DNA from: Spirochaetota bacterium
GTDB lineage: Bacteria; Spirochaetota; Brachyspiria; Brachyspirales; JACRPF01
Assembly (NCBI GenBank): GCA_016214035.1
Contig: JACRPF010000001.1
Span: forward strand, 122,465 to 186,464
Direction: 5' to 3'
DNA: 64,000 nt
In this document: in pieces, positions 9,057 to 18,266 of the stretch
Numbering within the stretch: the first letter of the stretch is position 1
Layout of the letters: each line of letters starts with the position of its first letter
Program-made: the position numbers and the translations under genes
The notes under the pieces: generated by a model
What the model saw: the letters and a program-made list of their open reading frames with translations, nothing else
Databases searched by the model: none
Told to the model about the DNA's origin: nothing

Positions 9057-10130
9057 ATGGACACTATCATAGAGAACCGCACCATCGATACCGGTATTGC
9101 GATCTCTGATTGCGACGGACTCACGATACGTAACTGCGTCATCAGCAACCGCGGCGGATTGGACGGTATTGCGTTACGGAATTGTTCCCGTGTACGCATC
9201 GAGCACTGCCGTATCAGCCGTATCGGAAATGAGACGATGCAGGAAACCGGCGTGCGCACGATACACGGCTATGATTTCGTTCCGGCGGCGCTCGACCGCA
9301 TCCACGGCATACACCTGCATGACTGCAGCGATGCCGTCATCGCCGGAAACGAGATAACCGACTCCTGTAGCAAAGGCATCAGTATCACGGCAAGCGACGC
9401 TGAAAAGTCGAAACGCATCGTGATAGAGAACAACCGCATCGCATACATCTACGACGACGGCATCGATTTCGGGATTACCGGTGCCGACCGGGATGTATAT
9501 CTGCCGATCGCCGGCGTCATCATACGCGGCAATATCATACACGACATCGGGCTCGGGTTGACACGCCTGGGATTTGCCCGTCACGGAATTTACCTGACCG
9601 TACGCGATGCGCTTGTTGAGAACAATACTATCTATAACTGTTTTTACGGCGAGGGCGTATCAATTCGCAACGCGGCCGTGGTGCGGGGGAATGATATCAG
9701 GAACTGTGCACGCGCCTGCATCGGCTTCTGGCGGCAGACGAACACGGAAGAAAGTTCACGCGCGGTGCGGATAGAAGGCAACCGCTGCCGGCAGGATTTT
9801 GCCCTGCCGATACCGATGCGGCATATTGCAAATCCCCATGAAAAACTGCATCATCTTCCGCTCGGCGTCATCGTGATACAGCATTGGAGCAACCCGCGTG
9901 CGGTCATCGACCGTATTGAGCTCCGCCGCAATGCCCTGTTTGTCGGACCGGATTACCATGACGATATTCCGATGATCGCCGGCAATGATGACGCCTCAAA
10001 GAACGCCAGTGCATTGTGCATTGAAGACAATAGTCTTATCGATATGCGCACACAACCGAGGTGGATAGAAAACATGCCTGACGGGATCGACACCGGAACA
10101 AATACAATGAAGCCGGATAAGGAGCGCTGA
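9057..10130 (+). CDS. Right-handed parallel beta-helix protein without signal peptide
   Basis: A 357-residue protein made almost wholly of beta-helix coils: LTIRNCVISNRGG, VRIEHCRISRIG, AVIAGNEITDS, IVIENNRIAYIYDDGIDFG, VIIRGNIIHDIG, ALVENNTIYNC. No signal peptide or membrane segment is visible, unlike its two upstream neighbours, so it is either cytoplasmic or uses another export route. The sequence YDDGIDFGITG contains a DDGID motif reminiscent of the acidic pairs of beta-helix glycosidases. GGAG precedes the ATG. It follows the 7110 gene by 24 bp and closes the three-gene set. Confidence 0.78.
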   Translation: MDTIIENRTIDTGIAISDCDGLTIRNCVISNRGGLDGIALRNCSRVRIEHCRISRIGNETMQETGVRTIHGYDFVPAALDRIHGIHLHDCSDAVIAGNEITDSCSKGISITASDAEKSKRIVIENNRIAYIYDDGIDFGITGADRDVYLPIAGVIIRGNIIHDIGLGLTRLGFARHGIYLTVRDALVENNTIYNCFYGEGVSIRNAAVVRGNDIRNCARACIGFWRQTNTEESSRAVRIEGNRCRQDFALPIPMRHIANPHEKLHHLPLGVIVIQHWSNPRAVIDRIELRRNALFVGPDYHDDIPMIAGNDDASKNASALCIEDNSLIDMRTQPRWIENMPDGIDTGTNTMKPDKER

Positions 10131-10232
10131 AGACATTACCGTTTCCGCGTTTGAGAGACTCGTTCTGCTATTAAAAAAAACGTTGTCGTTAGATTTTTCA
10201 ATTTTTCAGATATTGGCCGAAATACGGCGGTG

Positions 10233-11027
10233 TCATGAAACTTTGGGTATAAGCGCCAAAGTTTCCGCAATAAGCATCCGCGTTTCCTCATACTGCCCAT
10301 GATAATTACCCGGCGGTGTGTAGAGTAGCGCCGCCATGCGCTTTTCAACGTCCGCAGGTTTCACCGGGAAGCGGCCGATGAATTTCAAATTATTGCCGTC
10401 GCCGCAGTAATATTCGCCGTTCAGCGCAAAGAGTATCTGGCAGATATCCTGAACGAGACGTCCGGTGATCCAGGTGAGGAACAGCGCATCGCCGCGCTCA
10501 ACTTTGCTGCGCCAGTGATAATCGTTCTGCCAGTAGCGGAGCGAGTCACCGTATTTTTTGAGAAGTGCGGCTCTCATCGCTTCGGGATACGGCGTCATGC
10601 GCCGCTGCCACCCGCCGATGACATCATCGTTATCCTCGATGATCATCTGGTTCCAGATGTCGGTGGGAAGATGATATCCCCACATGGACCACACAAGCGG
10701 CTCAGGCTGTGCTTTTCCCTCCAACCACGAAAAAAGATTCTTTTCGATATCGCCGATGAGACGCACCCAGCAATAGTCCACTTCAATACCTTTTGTTTTC
10801 CACTTCGCAACAAGTGCGCAGAGTTCTTTCCAGTAAGAAGCATACCCGGGGTTTGCGGTCCGTTCGTCACAGAATACACGGAAGTCGACATCAGATTTTT
10901 CATCGAATGTTTTCTTGCCGTGCGAACCGCCGATGGATATCGCCGTGCGGCCTTTACCCAGCGCGCGCATCACGGGAAGAAAATCATCAATGACCGGCTG
11001 AATGCGGACCGGAATTGCAGCGTGCAT
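10233..11027 (-). CDS. Nucleotidyltransferase-domain protein
   Basis: A 264-residue cytoplasmic protein. Residues about 25-50 carry the polymerase-beta-like nucleotidyltransferase motif GGSHGKKTFDEKSDVDFRVF, where Gly-Ser and the Asp-x-Asp pair bind nucleotide and metal. The rest is helical and resembles DUF4037-type or aminoglycoside-nucleotidyltransferase-like proteins (SWLEGKAQPEPLVWSMWGY, WITGRLVQDICQILFALNG). I chose ATG 11027 because AGGAG lies 7 nt before it; an upstream ATG at 11054 lacks a ribosome site. It stands downstream of the glycyl-radical gene set on the same strand but 140 bp away. Substrate unknown; an adenylyl transfer role is inferred from the family only. Confidence 0.75.
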   Translation of the reverse strand: MHAAIPVRIQPVIDDFLPVMRALGKGRTAISIGGSHGKKTFDEKSDVDFRVFCDERTANPGYASYWKELCALVAKWKTKGIEVDYCWVRLIGDIEKNLFSWLEGKAQPEPLVWSMWGYHLPTDIWNQMIIEDNDDVIGGWQRRMTPYPEAMRAALLKKYGDSLRYWQNDYHWRSKVERGDALFLTWITGRLVQDICQILFALNGEYYCGDGNNLKFIGRFPVKPADVEKRMAALLYTPPGNYHGQYEETRMLIAETLALIPKVS

Positions 11028-11169
11028 CGATATGCTCCTGATATTTAAACTCATGGTGCCGGTGCATACATCAGTATATCATTTCCGGACGATGTGCGGG
11101 TGTATTAGATTGACAAAAGGGTGCTGTATATTGCCTTTTTATACTTTAAGGTTGCGGATATGTCTCGCG

Positions 11170-12204
11170 CTACGTCATTCTTTCATATAATTCCGGCGTA
11201 ATCCGAAAACGGAGCGGCTCACCACGGGTGAACCGTCCGATATTATCAAGTGCCACTTCATGCAGCGGTTTGAGCGGACCGTGCGGATCGGCTGCGGCGA
11301 TAGGCCATTGGCTCAAGCCCACAGCATGGCCTGTGAAGATGACATTGGGCCATTGCCGGGCCGGATGATCGGGCGGAAGCCGGTCGCCGGTAACGGGATG
11401 ATCGAGCACATCGAGCCCGGCGCGGAGTCGTCCGGATTGCAGCTCGGTATAGAGCGCGTCCTCGTCGATTATCTTTCCGCGCGCCGTATTGATGACAATG
11501 CCGCCGTCCGGAAGCAGCGCGAGGAGCTCTGCGGTGACACTCTTTTCAGTTTTCGGGTTGACCCCGGCATGCAGCGACACGGCGTCCGCCTGGGCAAAGA
11601 GTTCCTGCAGGCTCTGCACCGGCCGCACACCGGCCGGGAATTCCGGCGCGTACGGGTCGAAGGCGTGCACTTTTGCGCCGAGTGTTATTATCATCTCGGC
11701 AAAGCGCCGTCCTATCATGCCGATGCCGTAGAGTCCCACGCGCAGATTTCTGAGCGACCCGTTACGGAGCGCAACACTGCTGCCCGTTCCGTTCCAGCCG
11801 CCGCCGCGTTTTTCCTCTATGTGTGCGCGGAGGTTTTTCAGCATCGCCAGAAGGAGCGTAAGCGTCCCTTCAGCGATCTCTCCGGCGGGAGCATCGCCCC
11901 AGTTCGTGACGGGAATGCCGGCGTGTATCAGTTCTACGGGGATGATATCCTTCATGCCGCCGGTCGCATGACAGATGTACCGTAATTTCCCCGGCGCAGT
12001 TGACAACGCAGCCGGTATGGACGCCGAGCCCCATGATGTGAGAAGCACATCATGTTCACGCACCAGCGCCGCACGCTCTTCGGAAGACAGCGCCGCCGCA
12101 TGCTTCACGACGGTGAGTGTTCCGAACGCCTCAAGCGCCGTGCGGAACGTGTCGGTGAAAATGGCTGGGTTCGGTTCATTCGCGGCGAGATGTATCATGG
12201 TCAT
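11170..12204 (-). CDS. D-isomer-specific 2-hydroxyacid dehydrogenase family protein
   Basis: A 344-residue cytoplasmic NAD-dependent dehydrogenase. The nucleotide-binding motif is VGLYGIGMIGRRFAEMI, and the catalytic Arg lies in INTARGKIIDEDALY. The usual catalytic Glu (five residues after the Asp of LDV) is absent: the sequence reads GLDVLDHPVTGDRLPPDHP. The His is kept in FTGHAVG. This suggests altered chemistry or a shifted acid. The ATG at 12204 has GGAG 6 nt upstream; a GTG at 12216 would overlap that site. It lies 60 bp downstream of the glycyl-radical activase gene, so it may reduce or oxidise a hydroxyacid or ketoacid in that pathway (inference). Confidence 0.85.
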   Translation of the reverse strand: MTMIHLAANEPNPAIFTDTFRTALEAFGTLTVVKHAAALSSEERAALVREHDVLLTSWGSASIPAALSTAPGKLRYICHATGGMKDIIPVELIHAGIPVTNWGDAPAGEIAEGTLTLLLAMLKNLRAHIEEKRGGGWNGTGSSVALRNGSLRNLRVGLYGIGMIGRRFAEMIITLGAKVHAFDPYAPEFPAGVRPVQSLQELFAQADAVSLHAGVNPKTEKSVTAELLALLPDGGIVINTARGKIIDEDALYTELQSGRLRAGLDVLDHPVTGDRLPPDHPARQWPNVIFTGHAVGLSQWPIAAADPHGPLKPLHEVALDNIGRFTRGEPLRFRITPELYERMT

Positions 12205-12264
12205 GGAGATCTCCACAGCAGTGAAAATATTCCATGAGCATCTATCTTTTTAAAAAATTGTCAA

Positions 12265-13152
12265 TTACCGGACGGCTGCTTTCAACTGATTTTCACAGCG
12301 TTCAATATCCGCAGGTGCCGGTACGCGCGCTTCGCATGTATACGCCTGCCCGATCTGCGCGGCTTTATCCGTTCCCATAGCGTGATACGGCATTATTTCG
12401 AACGCGTGTTCACCGGGCAGCGAGCATATGAACGCACCGAGCGCCGCGAGATCCGCATCACGGTCATTGAGCCCCGGGATTATCGGAAGACGGAACATGA
12501 CGTTCGCGCCGCTTTCACAGAGCCATTTCGCATTCTCGTGTATCATACGGTTTGAAACACCGGTATGCTGCCGGTGCAGATCGTCGTTCATTCCTTTGAG
12601 GTCAAAGAGGAAAAGATCGGTCAGGGGTGCGATACGCTCGAACACGTTCCGGGACGCCAGTCCGCAGGTCTCCACCGTCGTGTGAATGCCTTCGGCTTTC
12701 GCCCGCCTCAGTATCTCCGCAGCGAGATCGGGCTGCATGAGCGGTTCTCCGCCGGAAAGCGTAATGCCGCCGCCGGAACTTTGATAATATGGAATATCCT
12801 TCACTACATCGCGCATGATCTCATCGACGTCGGCAGCTTTTCCCTTAATGGATAGTGCGCCGTTTCCGCAGGCGTTCGCGCAGGCGCCGCAGGCAGTGCA
12901 TGCGGTTCGATCGACAGTATGTCCCGACGCATTCAGCGCGTGACAATGGTTCGGACATGCTGATACACATGCGCCGCAGCGGCTACAGCGGTTCTCCAGA
13001 AAAGCGATTTCCATGCGCGGAGACTGCGACTCGGGGTTGTGGCACCACCGGCAGCGGAGCGGGCAGCCCTTGAGAAATACCGTGGTGCGTATGCCCGGCC
13101 CGTCATTGAACGACGCGCGGAGCACCGAGAGTACCATGCCCGTTTCGCTCAT
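12265..13152 (-). CDS. Glycyl-radical enzyme activating protein (radical SAM)
   Basis: A 295-residue radical SAM activase of the PflA type. The CxxxCxxC motif is in GCPLRCRWCHNPESQ (about residues 29-43). Next comes an insertion with two further iron-sulfur sites, CSRCGACVSACPNHC and CTACGACANACGNGA, the dicluster domain found in activases of dehydratase/lyase-type glycyl-radical enzymes rather than in simple PflA. SSGGGITLSGGEPLMQ is the GGE motif that binds SAM. It installs the glycyl radical on the enzyme encoded immediately upstream; the two genes overlap by 4 bp (ATGA), indicating translational coupling. Oxygen sensitivity follows from the chemistry. Confidence 0.95.
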   Translation of the reverse strand: MSETGMVLSVLRASFNDGPGIRTTVFLKGCPLRCRWCHNPESQSPRMEIAFLENRCSRCGACVSACPNHCHALNASGHTVDRTACTACGACANACGNGALSIKGKAADVDEIMRDVVKDIPYYQSSGGGITLSGGEPLMQPDLAAEILRRAKAEGIHTTVETCGLASRNVFERIAPLTDLFLFDLKGMNDDLHRQHTGVSNRMIHENAKWLCESGANVMFRLPIIPGLNDRDADLAALGAFICSLPGEHAFEIMPYHAMGTDKAAQIGQAYTCEARVPAPADIERCENQLKAAVR

Positions 13153-15506
13153 GAGTACAGCGTTCTTCTGATGATGTCCTGCTGCATCACCGTACCGAGC
13201 TCGATGAACTTCGCGCAGTATCCGCCCACGCGGACCAGAAGATTTTCATACTGCTCCGGATGCACGAGCGCGTTCTCAAGATCCTGGATGTTGAGCGCCG
13301 TAATGGAAGCCTGCTGACCGCCGAGGCTGAAGTACACCTCAAGCGCTGTCCTGAACTTGGCACGCTGACCCTGCATCACATCGCGGGAGAATTTCATGTT
13401 GGATGTGGAACCGCCGTTCTCCGCCGGCACTTTGGCAAGCGAACTCAGGAACGCGGTAAGTCCGTTTTTATCCATGCCTGTTGACGGCACGGTTCCCACG
13501 GCAAACGGCTCGCCGCATTTTCTGCCGTCGGGTGTGGCGCCGGTGTCGAACCCCATGTTGTACGCGCCGGCATTCACGCTGCTCACCACGAGATACTGAA
13601 GCCCTGCTTTTTTGCCGGCATTCCGTGCGGCACGGTGAATTGCGCTCCAGGTGCGTGAAAACATATCGTCTGCCGTTGTGTCGTCGTTGCCGAACTTGGG
13701 CACCGCGATCAGGAGCTCACGGAGCTTCTCTTTGCCCGTGAAGTCCCTGTCGAGTGCGTCGACCACTTCCTCGAGCGAACACAGTTTCTTTTCGAAGACG
13801 ATATCGCGGATGGCGTTGAGCGAATCCGCCGCGTTGGCGTAGCCGTGGCCCACAAGGCAGGCGCCCATGTAGCGGAGTCCGCCGTCGAGTGTTGACCGTC
13901 CGCGTTCAATGCAGTCGTCCATGAGAAGGCCCGCGAGGAGAAAGCTGCATTCCTTACGGTGTATTTCGTACTGCTTTACAAAATTCTTCGCTCCCAGCCG
14001 GGCGCCGAATGCGAGCTGCTCCTCGAACGCGTCGAAGAGATCTTCGAACGAGGCGAAATCAGCAGGGTGACCGGTGCGAAGCCCTATCATGTCGCCGTGG
14101 ATATTCTTTCCGTTGTGCAGCGCCGCTTCGAGCGCCTTGACCACGTTGAAGCCGCCGGTGATGGGCGTGGGGCTCATGCCCGCGAGCGTGAACTCGCCGC
14201 ATCCATGCGGATGATAGCGTGCGGCGTCCGCTGCGGGAACGTCGAAATGCTTCGCGACGCCGGAGATGACGACATCGTCATTATAGATGAGCGGCATGGT
14301 GCATCCTTCGGCGAGTGCGGCAAGTGCCGCATCCAGCAGGCGCGGGTCTCCAGCCTTATGATAGCGGAAGGTGAACTGCGGTGTCAGCTTCCGGTGCTTC
14401 GGTATCGTACGGAGCACGGCGAGCGCAAGTACATCGGCGTCTTTTTCATGTGCACGGCCGAGTCCGCCCACGACAACACGGTCGGCGAAGGGAGAACCCT
14501 GTTCCTCCATTTTTTTCCAGAACGAGAGAAGCAGATCGTCCAGAGCCGCATCGGTGAGCATGCCTTCGTCACGGTCATGCCGGTAGAATCCGGCGAACAC
14601 ATCGTCGAAGCGTGCGAATTCGGGGAAGTCGAAATTGACGAGTGAATAGATCCATGAGAGCTGCAATGCCTCGAAGAGCGTCTCAGGCGCGCGTTCGGTA
14701 ACAGCGATGAGCGTTTCCTGAAGCATGCGCATTCTTTTTTCAGTACCGGCATCCGCTGCGTTCTCCGCGAGCGTTCCCGCCTGCTCCGCATAGTCGAGAC
14801 AAACATCACGGACGATATCAAGCGCGATGAGCGAGCCGTCAAAGAAGTCCATGTCGTCACCTGCCGCTGCACGATCACGGCGTGAACGCACCCGTTTATA
14901 AAGACCGGGAAGCCCGCCGTCGAGCAGTTTGCCGTAATCGAGCACCATGCTGCAGGCGTTCGCCCCGCCGCTGGCGATCTTGCCGTGGCCTTTCACGGTT
15001 CCGCCGCCGTAGCATCCGCGGACGTCGGTCTGAATATAGGCGTGCATCTCATCGTCCCATGAATCACGGTATTTTGCGTTGATGCATTCGTGACGCCAGA
15101 ACGCCGCAAGCTCCTTCACTATACTCCGTTCAGCGGCCGGCCGTTTTTCATTGAACGGCGCATCGAAGTCGAAGCAGTATCCGCCCTGCTTGCCGTCACG
15201 CTGGCGGTCCTGCATGGTGTTCCACACCTGATGGCTGAAATAGGCGATAAGATTCGGTCCCTTGCGGCCGGCGAAAACGTCGTCGGCGCGCAGTTTTCCG
15301 AGCATGGACGGATATTGTGTTTTCAGGCACATCGCCTCGCGTACGGATTTCTGCGTACTGCCGTACTGTTTATATGTCTCGGTGAAGACAACCGCATGCG
15401 CCACCACCCGATCGATTTCAACGGGTTTCCCGATGCCGCCGGCTCCGGGCCGCGTGGTTTCCATGCTATGTGATAGTGTCTCTTTTTCCAGTGTTGCCGT
15501 TGCCAT
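13149..15506 (-). CDS. Glycyl-radical enzyme of the pyruvate formate-lyase family, substrate unknown
   Basis: A 785-residue glycyl-radical enzyme starting at ATG 15506 (AAGGCGG ribosome site; a GTG at 15542 is less likely). The active-site Cys is Cys436 in HPHGCGEFTLAG, with Glu438 completing the GCxE motif. The glycyl radical site is Gly762 in LLVRVGGYCAKF; most relatives have RVSGY or RVAGY. Other family blocks are clear: PDGRKCGEPFAVGTVPS, VPKFGNDDTTAD, HPEQYENLLVRV. Length and the dicluster activase point to a dehydratase or C-X lyase rather than true pyruvate formate-lyase. No residue set allowed me to match it to glycerol, propanediol, choline, isethionate or hydroxyproline enzymes. No microcompartment shell genes are near. 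The divergent AraC gene is the likely regulator. Confidence 0.93.
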   Translation of the reverse strand: MATATLEKETLSHSMETTRPGAGGIGKPVEIDRVVAHAVVFTETYKQYGSTQKSVREAMCLKTQYPSMLGKLRADDVFAGRKGPNLIAYFSHQVWNTMQDRQRDGKQGGYCFDFDAPFNEKRPAAERSIVKELAAFWRHECINAKYRDSWDDEMHAYIQTDVRGCYGGGTVKGHGKIASGGANACSMVLDYGKLLDGGLPGLYKRVRSRRDRAAAGDDMDFFDGSLIALDIVRDVCLDYAEQAGTLAENAADAGTEKRMRMLQETLIAVTERAPETLFEALQLSWIYSLVNFDFPEFARFDDVFAGFYRHDRDEGMLTDAALDDLLLSFWKKMEEQGSPFADRVVVGGLGRAHEKDADVLALAVLRTIPKHRKLTPQFTFRYHKAGDPRLLDAALAALAEGCTMPLIYNDDVVISGVAKHFDVPAADAARYHPHGCGEFTLAGMSPTPITGGFNVVKALEAALHNGKNIHGDMIGLRTGHPADFASFEDLFDAFEEQLAFGARLGAKNFVKQYEIHRKECSFLLAGLLMDDCIERGRSTLDGGLRYMGACLVGHGYANAADSLNAIRDIVFEKKLCSLEEVVDALDRDFTGKEKLRELLIAVPKFGNDDTTADDMFSRTWSAIHRAARNAGKKAGLQYLVVSSVNAGAYNMGFDTGATPDGRKCGEPFAVGTVPSTGMDKNGLTAFLSSLAKVPAENGGSTSNMKFSRDVMQGQRAKFRTALEVYFSLGGQQASITALNIQDLENALVHPEQYENLLVRVGGYCAKFIELGTVMQQDIIRRTLYS

Positions 15507-15595
15507 TGTTTGCCGCCTTAATCGTGATACTATACAGTACACTTTCCCCGCGGATATATCTTGACAAATCGGCCATAGAATAGCATAATCGGGCC
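15507..15595. promoter_or_regulatory. Divergent promoter region of AraC gene and glycyl-radical operon
   Basis: On the plus strand TTGACA (15561-15566), 17-nt spacer, CATAAT (15584-15589) drives the AraC gene, whose ATG (15596) follows after 6 nt. On the minus strand a good -10 (TATAGT, just left of 15537) lacks a recognisable -35 at the right distance, which fits an activator-dependent promoter for the glycyl-radical operon. Confidence 0.5.
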
Positions 15596-16471
15596 ATGGA
15601 AAAATTGACTGAATTCTACCAGTTCCGGCTCTATAACCGCAACCCGTTCCATCTCATCGTCTCATCCACCACGCTGAATAAGGATTTCCACTCGCATACG
15701 CACAGCGCCTCCGAGCTCATCGTCTGCGCCTCGGGGCACAGCACGCATACCATCGACGGGGTCATCCATTCCATGCGGACGGGCGATGTGTTTGTGATAA
15801 AGCCCGGCATGCATCACAGTTTCAGCGGCTGCAAAAATTTCTTCCATTACAATGTGAGCTTTCTTGCCGACATGCTCGCCTCATCCGGCGATGATATCAG
15901 GCGGGAGGCGGGATACCATGCGCTCTTCAATGCGGCCGCGGGAGGCAGTCCCGACAGCATGATGGTGACGCTTGCCGCGGACGATCTGGCGCGGGCGCGC
16001 ACACTCCTCGATGCGATAATAAAGGAATGTGCGGCGAGACGCACGGCGTATGAAACTGCGGTGCGTGGACTTTTCATGGAGTTCGTGGTGCTCCTGGTCC
16101 GCGCATACGCCAAACGCGGCGGTGCGCTCACGCCGCATGCGCAGATAGCCTACATCGCCGGTTATCTTGAGACGAATTTCCGCGAACGTATATCGCTCGA
16201 TCATCTCGTTGAGACGAGCGGGCTTTCACGGCGCCACTTCACGCGCCTTTTCCGGAAACTGTATGAAAAAAGCCCCAAGGAATATCTATTGGATATCAGG
16301 ATACGCGAAGCGGCAATGCTTCTGGCGGACGGCGAGCGTAGCATCACCGAGGTCGCGCAGGTGAGCGGTTTCGACGACAGCAATTATTTCAGCAGGGCGT
16401 TCAGTGCGGTCACGGGTGTAAGCCCGCGCGAGTACCGGAAAAAGATTTTCCCCGGACGTGATGAACGCTGA
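15596..16471 (+). CDS. AraC-family regulator divergent from the glycyl-radical operon
   Basis: A 291-residue regulator. The N-terminal cupin (residues 35-90) includes the HSHTHSASELIVC-like strand, here FHSHTHSASELIVCASG, with His residues that could bind metal or ligand, and GDVFVIKPGMHHSF. Residues about 185-287 hold both helix-turn-helix units (LDHLVETSGLSRRHFTRLFR, ITEVAQVSGFDDSNYFSRAF) and the ending VTGVSPREYRK. The mRNA should be leaderless. Position divergent from the glycyl-radical enzyme makes it the likely pathway-specific activator. The gene ends 5 bp before the convergent beta-helix gene. Confidence 0.9.
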   Translation: MEKLTEFYQFRLYNRNPFHLIVSSTTLNKDFHSHTHSASELIVCASGHSTHTIDGVIHSMRTGDVFVIKPGMHHSFSGCKNFFHYNVSFLADMLASSGDDIRREAGYHALFNAAAGGSPDSMMVTLAADDLARARTLLDAIIKECAARRTAYETAVRGLFMEFVVLLVRAYAKRGGALTPHAQIAYIAGYLETNFRERISLDHLVETSGLSRRHFTRLFRKLYEKSPKEYLLDIRIREAAMLLADGERSITEVAQVSGFDDSNYFSRAFSAVTGVSPREYRKKIFPGRDER

Positions 16472-16476
16472 TAACG

Positions 16477-18243
16477 TTACCGTACTTCGCGTACCGGTTC
16501 ATCAAATCCTGTTCCGCTGACACTGTTGTCCTTGAGCGTCACATCGCCTGCACGTTCTATCAGAATGCCGCTTTTGTTCGTGGTATTCTGCCGGTTCGGG
16601 TCGACAATGCTGTTGCCGATCAGGCGGACATTTTTTGCATTTTGTATGTATATCCCGGCGGCACCGGAGTTTATGATGATGTTGCTGCGAATTTCAATGT
16701 TCCGTGCGAGGGGTGCATCGGTAACTCCGCCGGTGCGCAGCGAGGATGACCCCTCATGGTTGTAGAGATCGATGGCGCCGTAGGGATGCATCGAAAAATC
16801 CCTTCCGCCTTCGCCGTAATTGAGGGCGTTGTTGATGCTGTTGCCGGCGATGACTACGTTCTCGGAGAGATAATAGATGAGGTCAGACTTGGCCTTCTTA
16901 AAGAAATTCTGCGTATGAGAAATAAGAATGGCGGCACTCGTATGATTGGACATGGTATTGTTCTCAATACGTACGCCGCCGGCACCCATGAATACGGAGT
17001 AGCGTCTCGTGTTCTGAAAGCGATTACTGCGGATTACCGTGCCGTCGAGCCGCCAGCTTTTATTGAATGCGAGGCTCGGGACATCATCGCTGCCGCAGGT
17101 CTCGGCGCAGACGATAGTTCCCTCTATGGGCCGGTCTAGGGTAAGTGACGGCGGGTTCCAGATATTATCCATTTTCGGCATGCTTTTTATCGTATATTCC
17201 CGGCGTTCACCGGTGCCGATCTCTATGATCTCTATCGTGTCGCCCGTTTCATACCAGGTCACTGACATGGGCATAAGTGTCAGTGTGTCTCCCTTATAGG
17301 ACTTCACCCGGCTTCCCCGTAGCGATATGACGATATTGTCATCCTGCAGGCGGTCGAAATAGTTCCCTTCAATCCTCGGGCCGCGCCGCGCGGCGATAAA
17401 ATGAAATCCATCGGCACAGGTTGCGACCATATTTGAACTTCCTTCGCGGGGACAGATGCGATTATTGAGGAGTACAACATCATTACAGAACATGAACAGT
17501 GAGGCGAAGGCGCTTGATGCATGTATGCTGCATCCCTCAAGCCTGAGCCCATCGCAATATTTGAAAATGTTAAGATGCCCGAATGAGCGTTTGACCCGTA
17601 CATACCGCCAATTCACAGCACCGTCAAGCACACGGGCAAGATCGCCCCGGTCATGGGTAAGGCTGAACTGTCCGTTCTCCAGCGGCAGCGACTGCTGAAT
17701 ATAGCCCACGAAGTGAAAGCCGTATTCACCGCCGGGTTTATGCACGGTCATCCAGTTCCCGTCACGGTTTGAGAAATACGGCGCTGCCGGCGGCGGATAT
17801 CCGGGGTCCGGGACAACGGTCATGGTCCTGTCCTTTGCAAGCGACGCAATGATGCTTCCCTGAGAAATTATCGGCGGGTCGTAATCGAAAACAATGTTCC
17901 GGAGCGTAAGGCCCGGACAGCGTTCGAACAGAAATGCCGAGAACGCACCGCCGAGCACGATCTCGCCGTTTTCGATGGTGAGGTTGGTGATATATGTACC
18001 GCCGGCCGCATATTTGAATCTGGTCTCATTCGTCTGGGGTGTGCTCACGCGGCATACTCCGCCCAGACGGAGCGTTGTTCCCGGATGCACTGCAGCGTAG
18101 CTGAACGCTTTCATGAGCGCCGGCCCATTGTCGAATGCACCGTCGGCTTTTCCGCCGAAATCCGCAATGGTCTTTGATTCAGGAAATACCGGTATCGCAA
18201 GCAGAACGAACAGTGAAAAAATTGTGCCGCGAAGTGAATGCAT
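16477..18243 (-). CDS. Secreted right-handed beta-helix protein
   Basis: A 588-residue exported protein from ATG 18243, chosen because GGAG lies 6 nt upstream and a signal peptide starts there (MHSLRGTIFSLFVLLAIPVF). Longer in-frame starts at 18255 and 18309 run into the upstream gene. After the signal peptide, KTIADFGGKADGAFDNGPAL is the pectate-lyase-3/GH28-like entry motif. Beta-helix coils follow (LTIENGEIVLGG, LTLRNIVFDYD, LRLEGCSIHAS, VVLLNNRICPR, PRIEGNYFDRLQDDNIVIS), then a late cluster near the C-terminus (VVIAGNSINNA, IEIRSNIIINS, VRLIGNSIVDP). The DD in LQDDNI may be catalytic as in GH28-like enzymes (inference). It lies 23 bp after the GH71-like gene and forms an operon with it. 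Confidence 0.85.
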   Translation of the reverse strand: MHSLRGTIFSLFVLLAIPVFPESKTIADFGGKADGAFDNGPALMKAFSYAAVHPGTTLRLGGVCRVSTPQTNETRFKYAAGGTYITNLTIENGEIVLGGAFSAFLFERCPGLTLRNIVFDYDPPIISQGSIIASLAKDRTMTVVPDPGYPPPAAPYFSNRDGNWMTVHKPGGEYGFHFVGYIQQSLPLENGQFSLTHDRGDLARVLDGAVNWRYVRVKRSFGHLNIFKYCDGLRLEGCSIHASSAFASLFMFCNDVVLLNNRICPREGSSNMVATCADGFHFIAARRGPRIEGNYFDRLQDDNIVISLRGSRVKSYKGDTLTLMPMSVTWYETGDTIEIIEIGTGERREYTIKSMPKMDNIWNPPSLTLDRPIEGTIVCAETCGSDDVPSLAFNKSWRLDGTVIRSNRFQNTRRYSVFMGAGGVRIENNTMSNHTSAAILISHTQNFFKKAKSDLIYYLSENVVIAGNSINNALNYGEGGRDFSMHPYGAIDLYNHEGSSSLRTGGVTDAPLARNIEIRSNIIINSGAAGIYIQNAKNVRLIGNSIVDPNRQNTTNKSGILIERAGDVTLKDNSVSGTGFDEPVREVR

Positions 18244-18266
18244 AATTGACTCCATTAAAATAGTCG

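Noticed and set aside
11260..11985. 241-codon plus-strand frame
   Set aside because: Antisense to the 2-hydroxyacid dehydrogenase, which shows clear motifs on the minus strand.
13959..14645. 228-codon plus-strand frame
   Set aside because: Antisense to the glycyl-radical enzyme gene; no domain signal.
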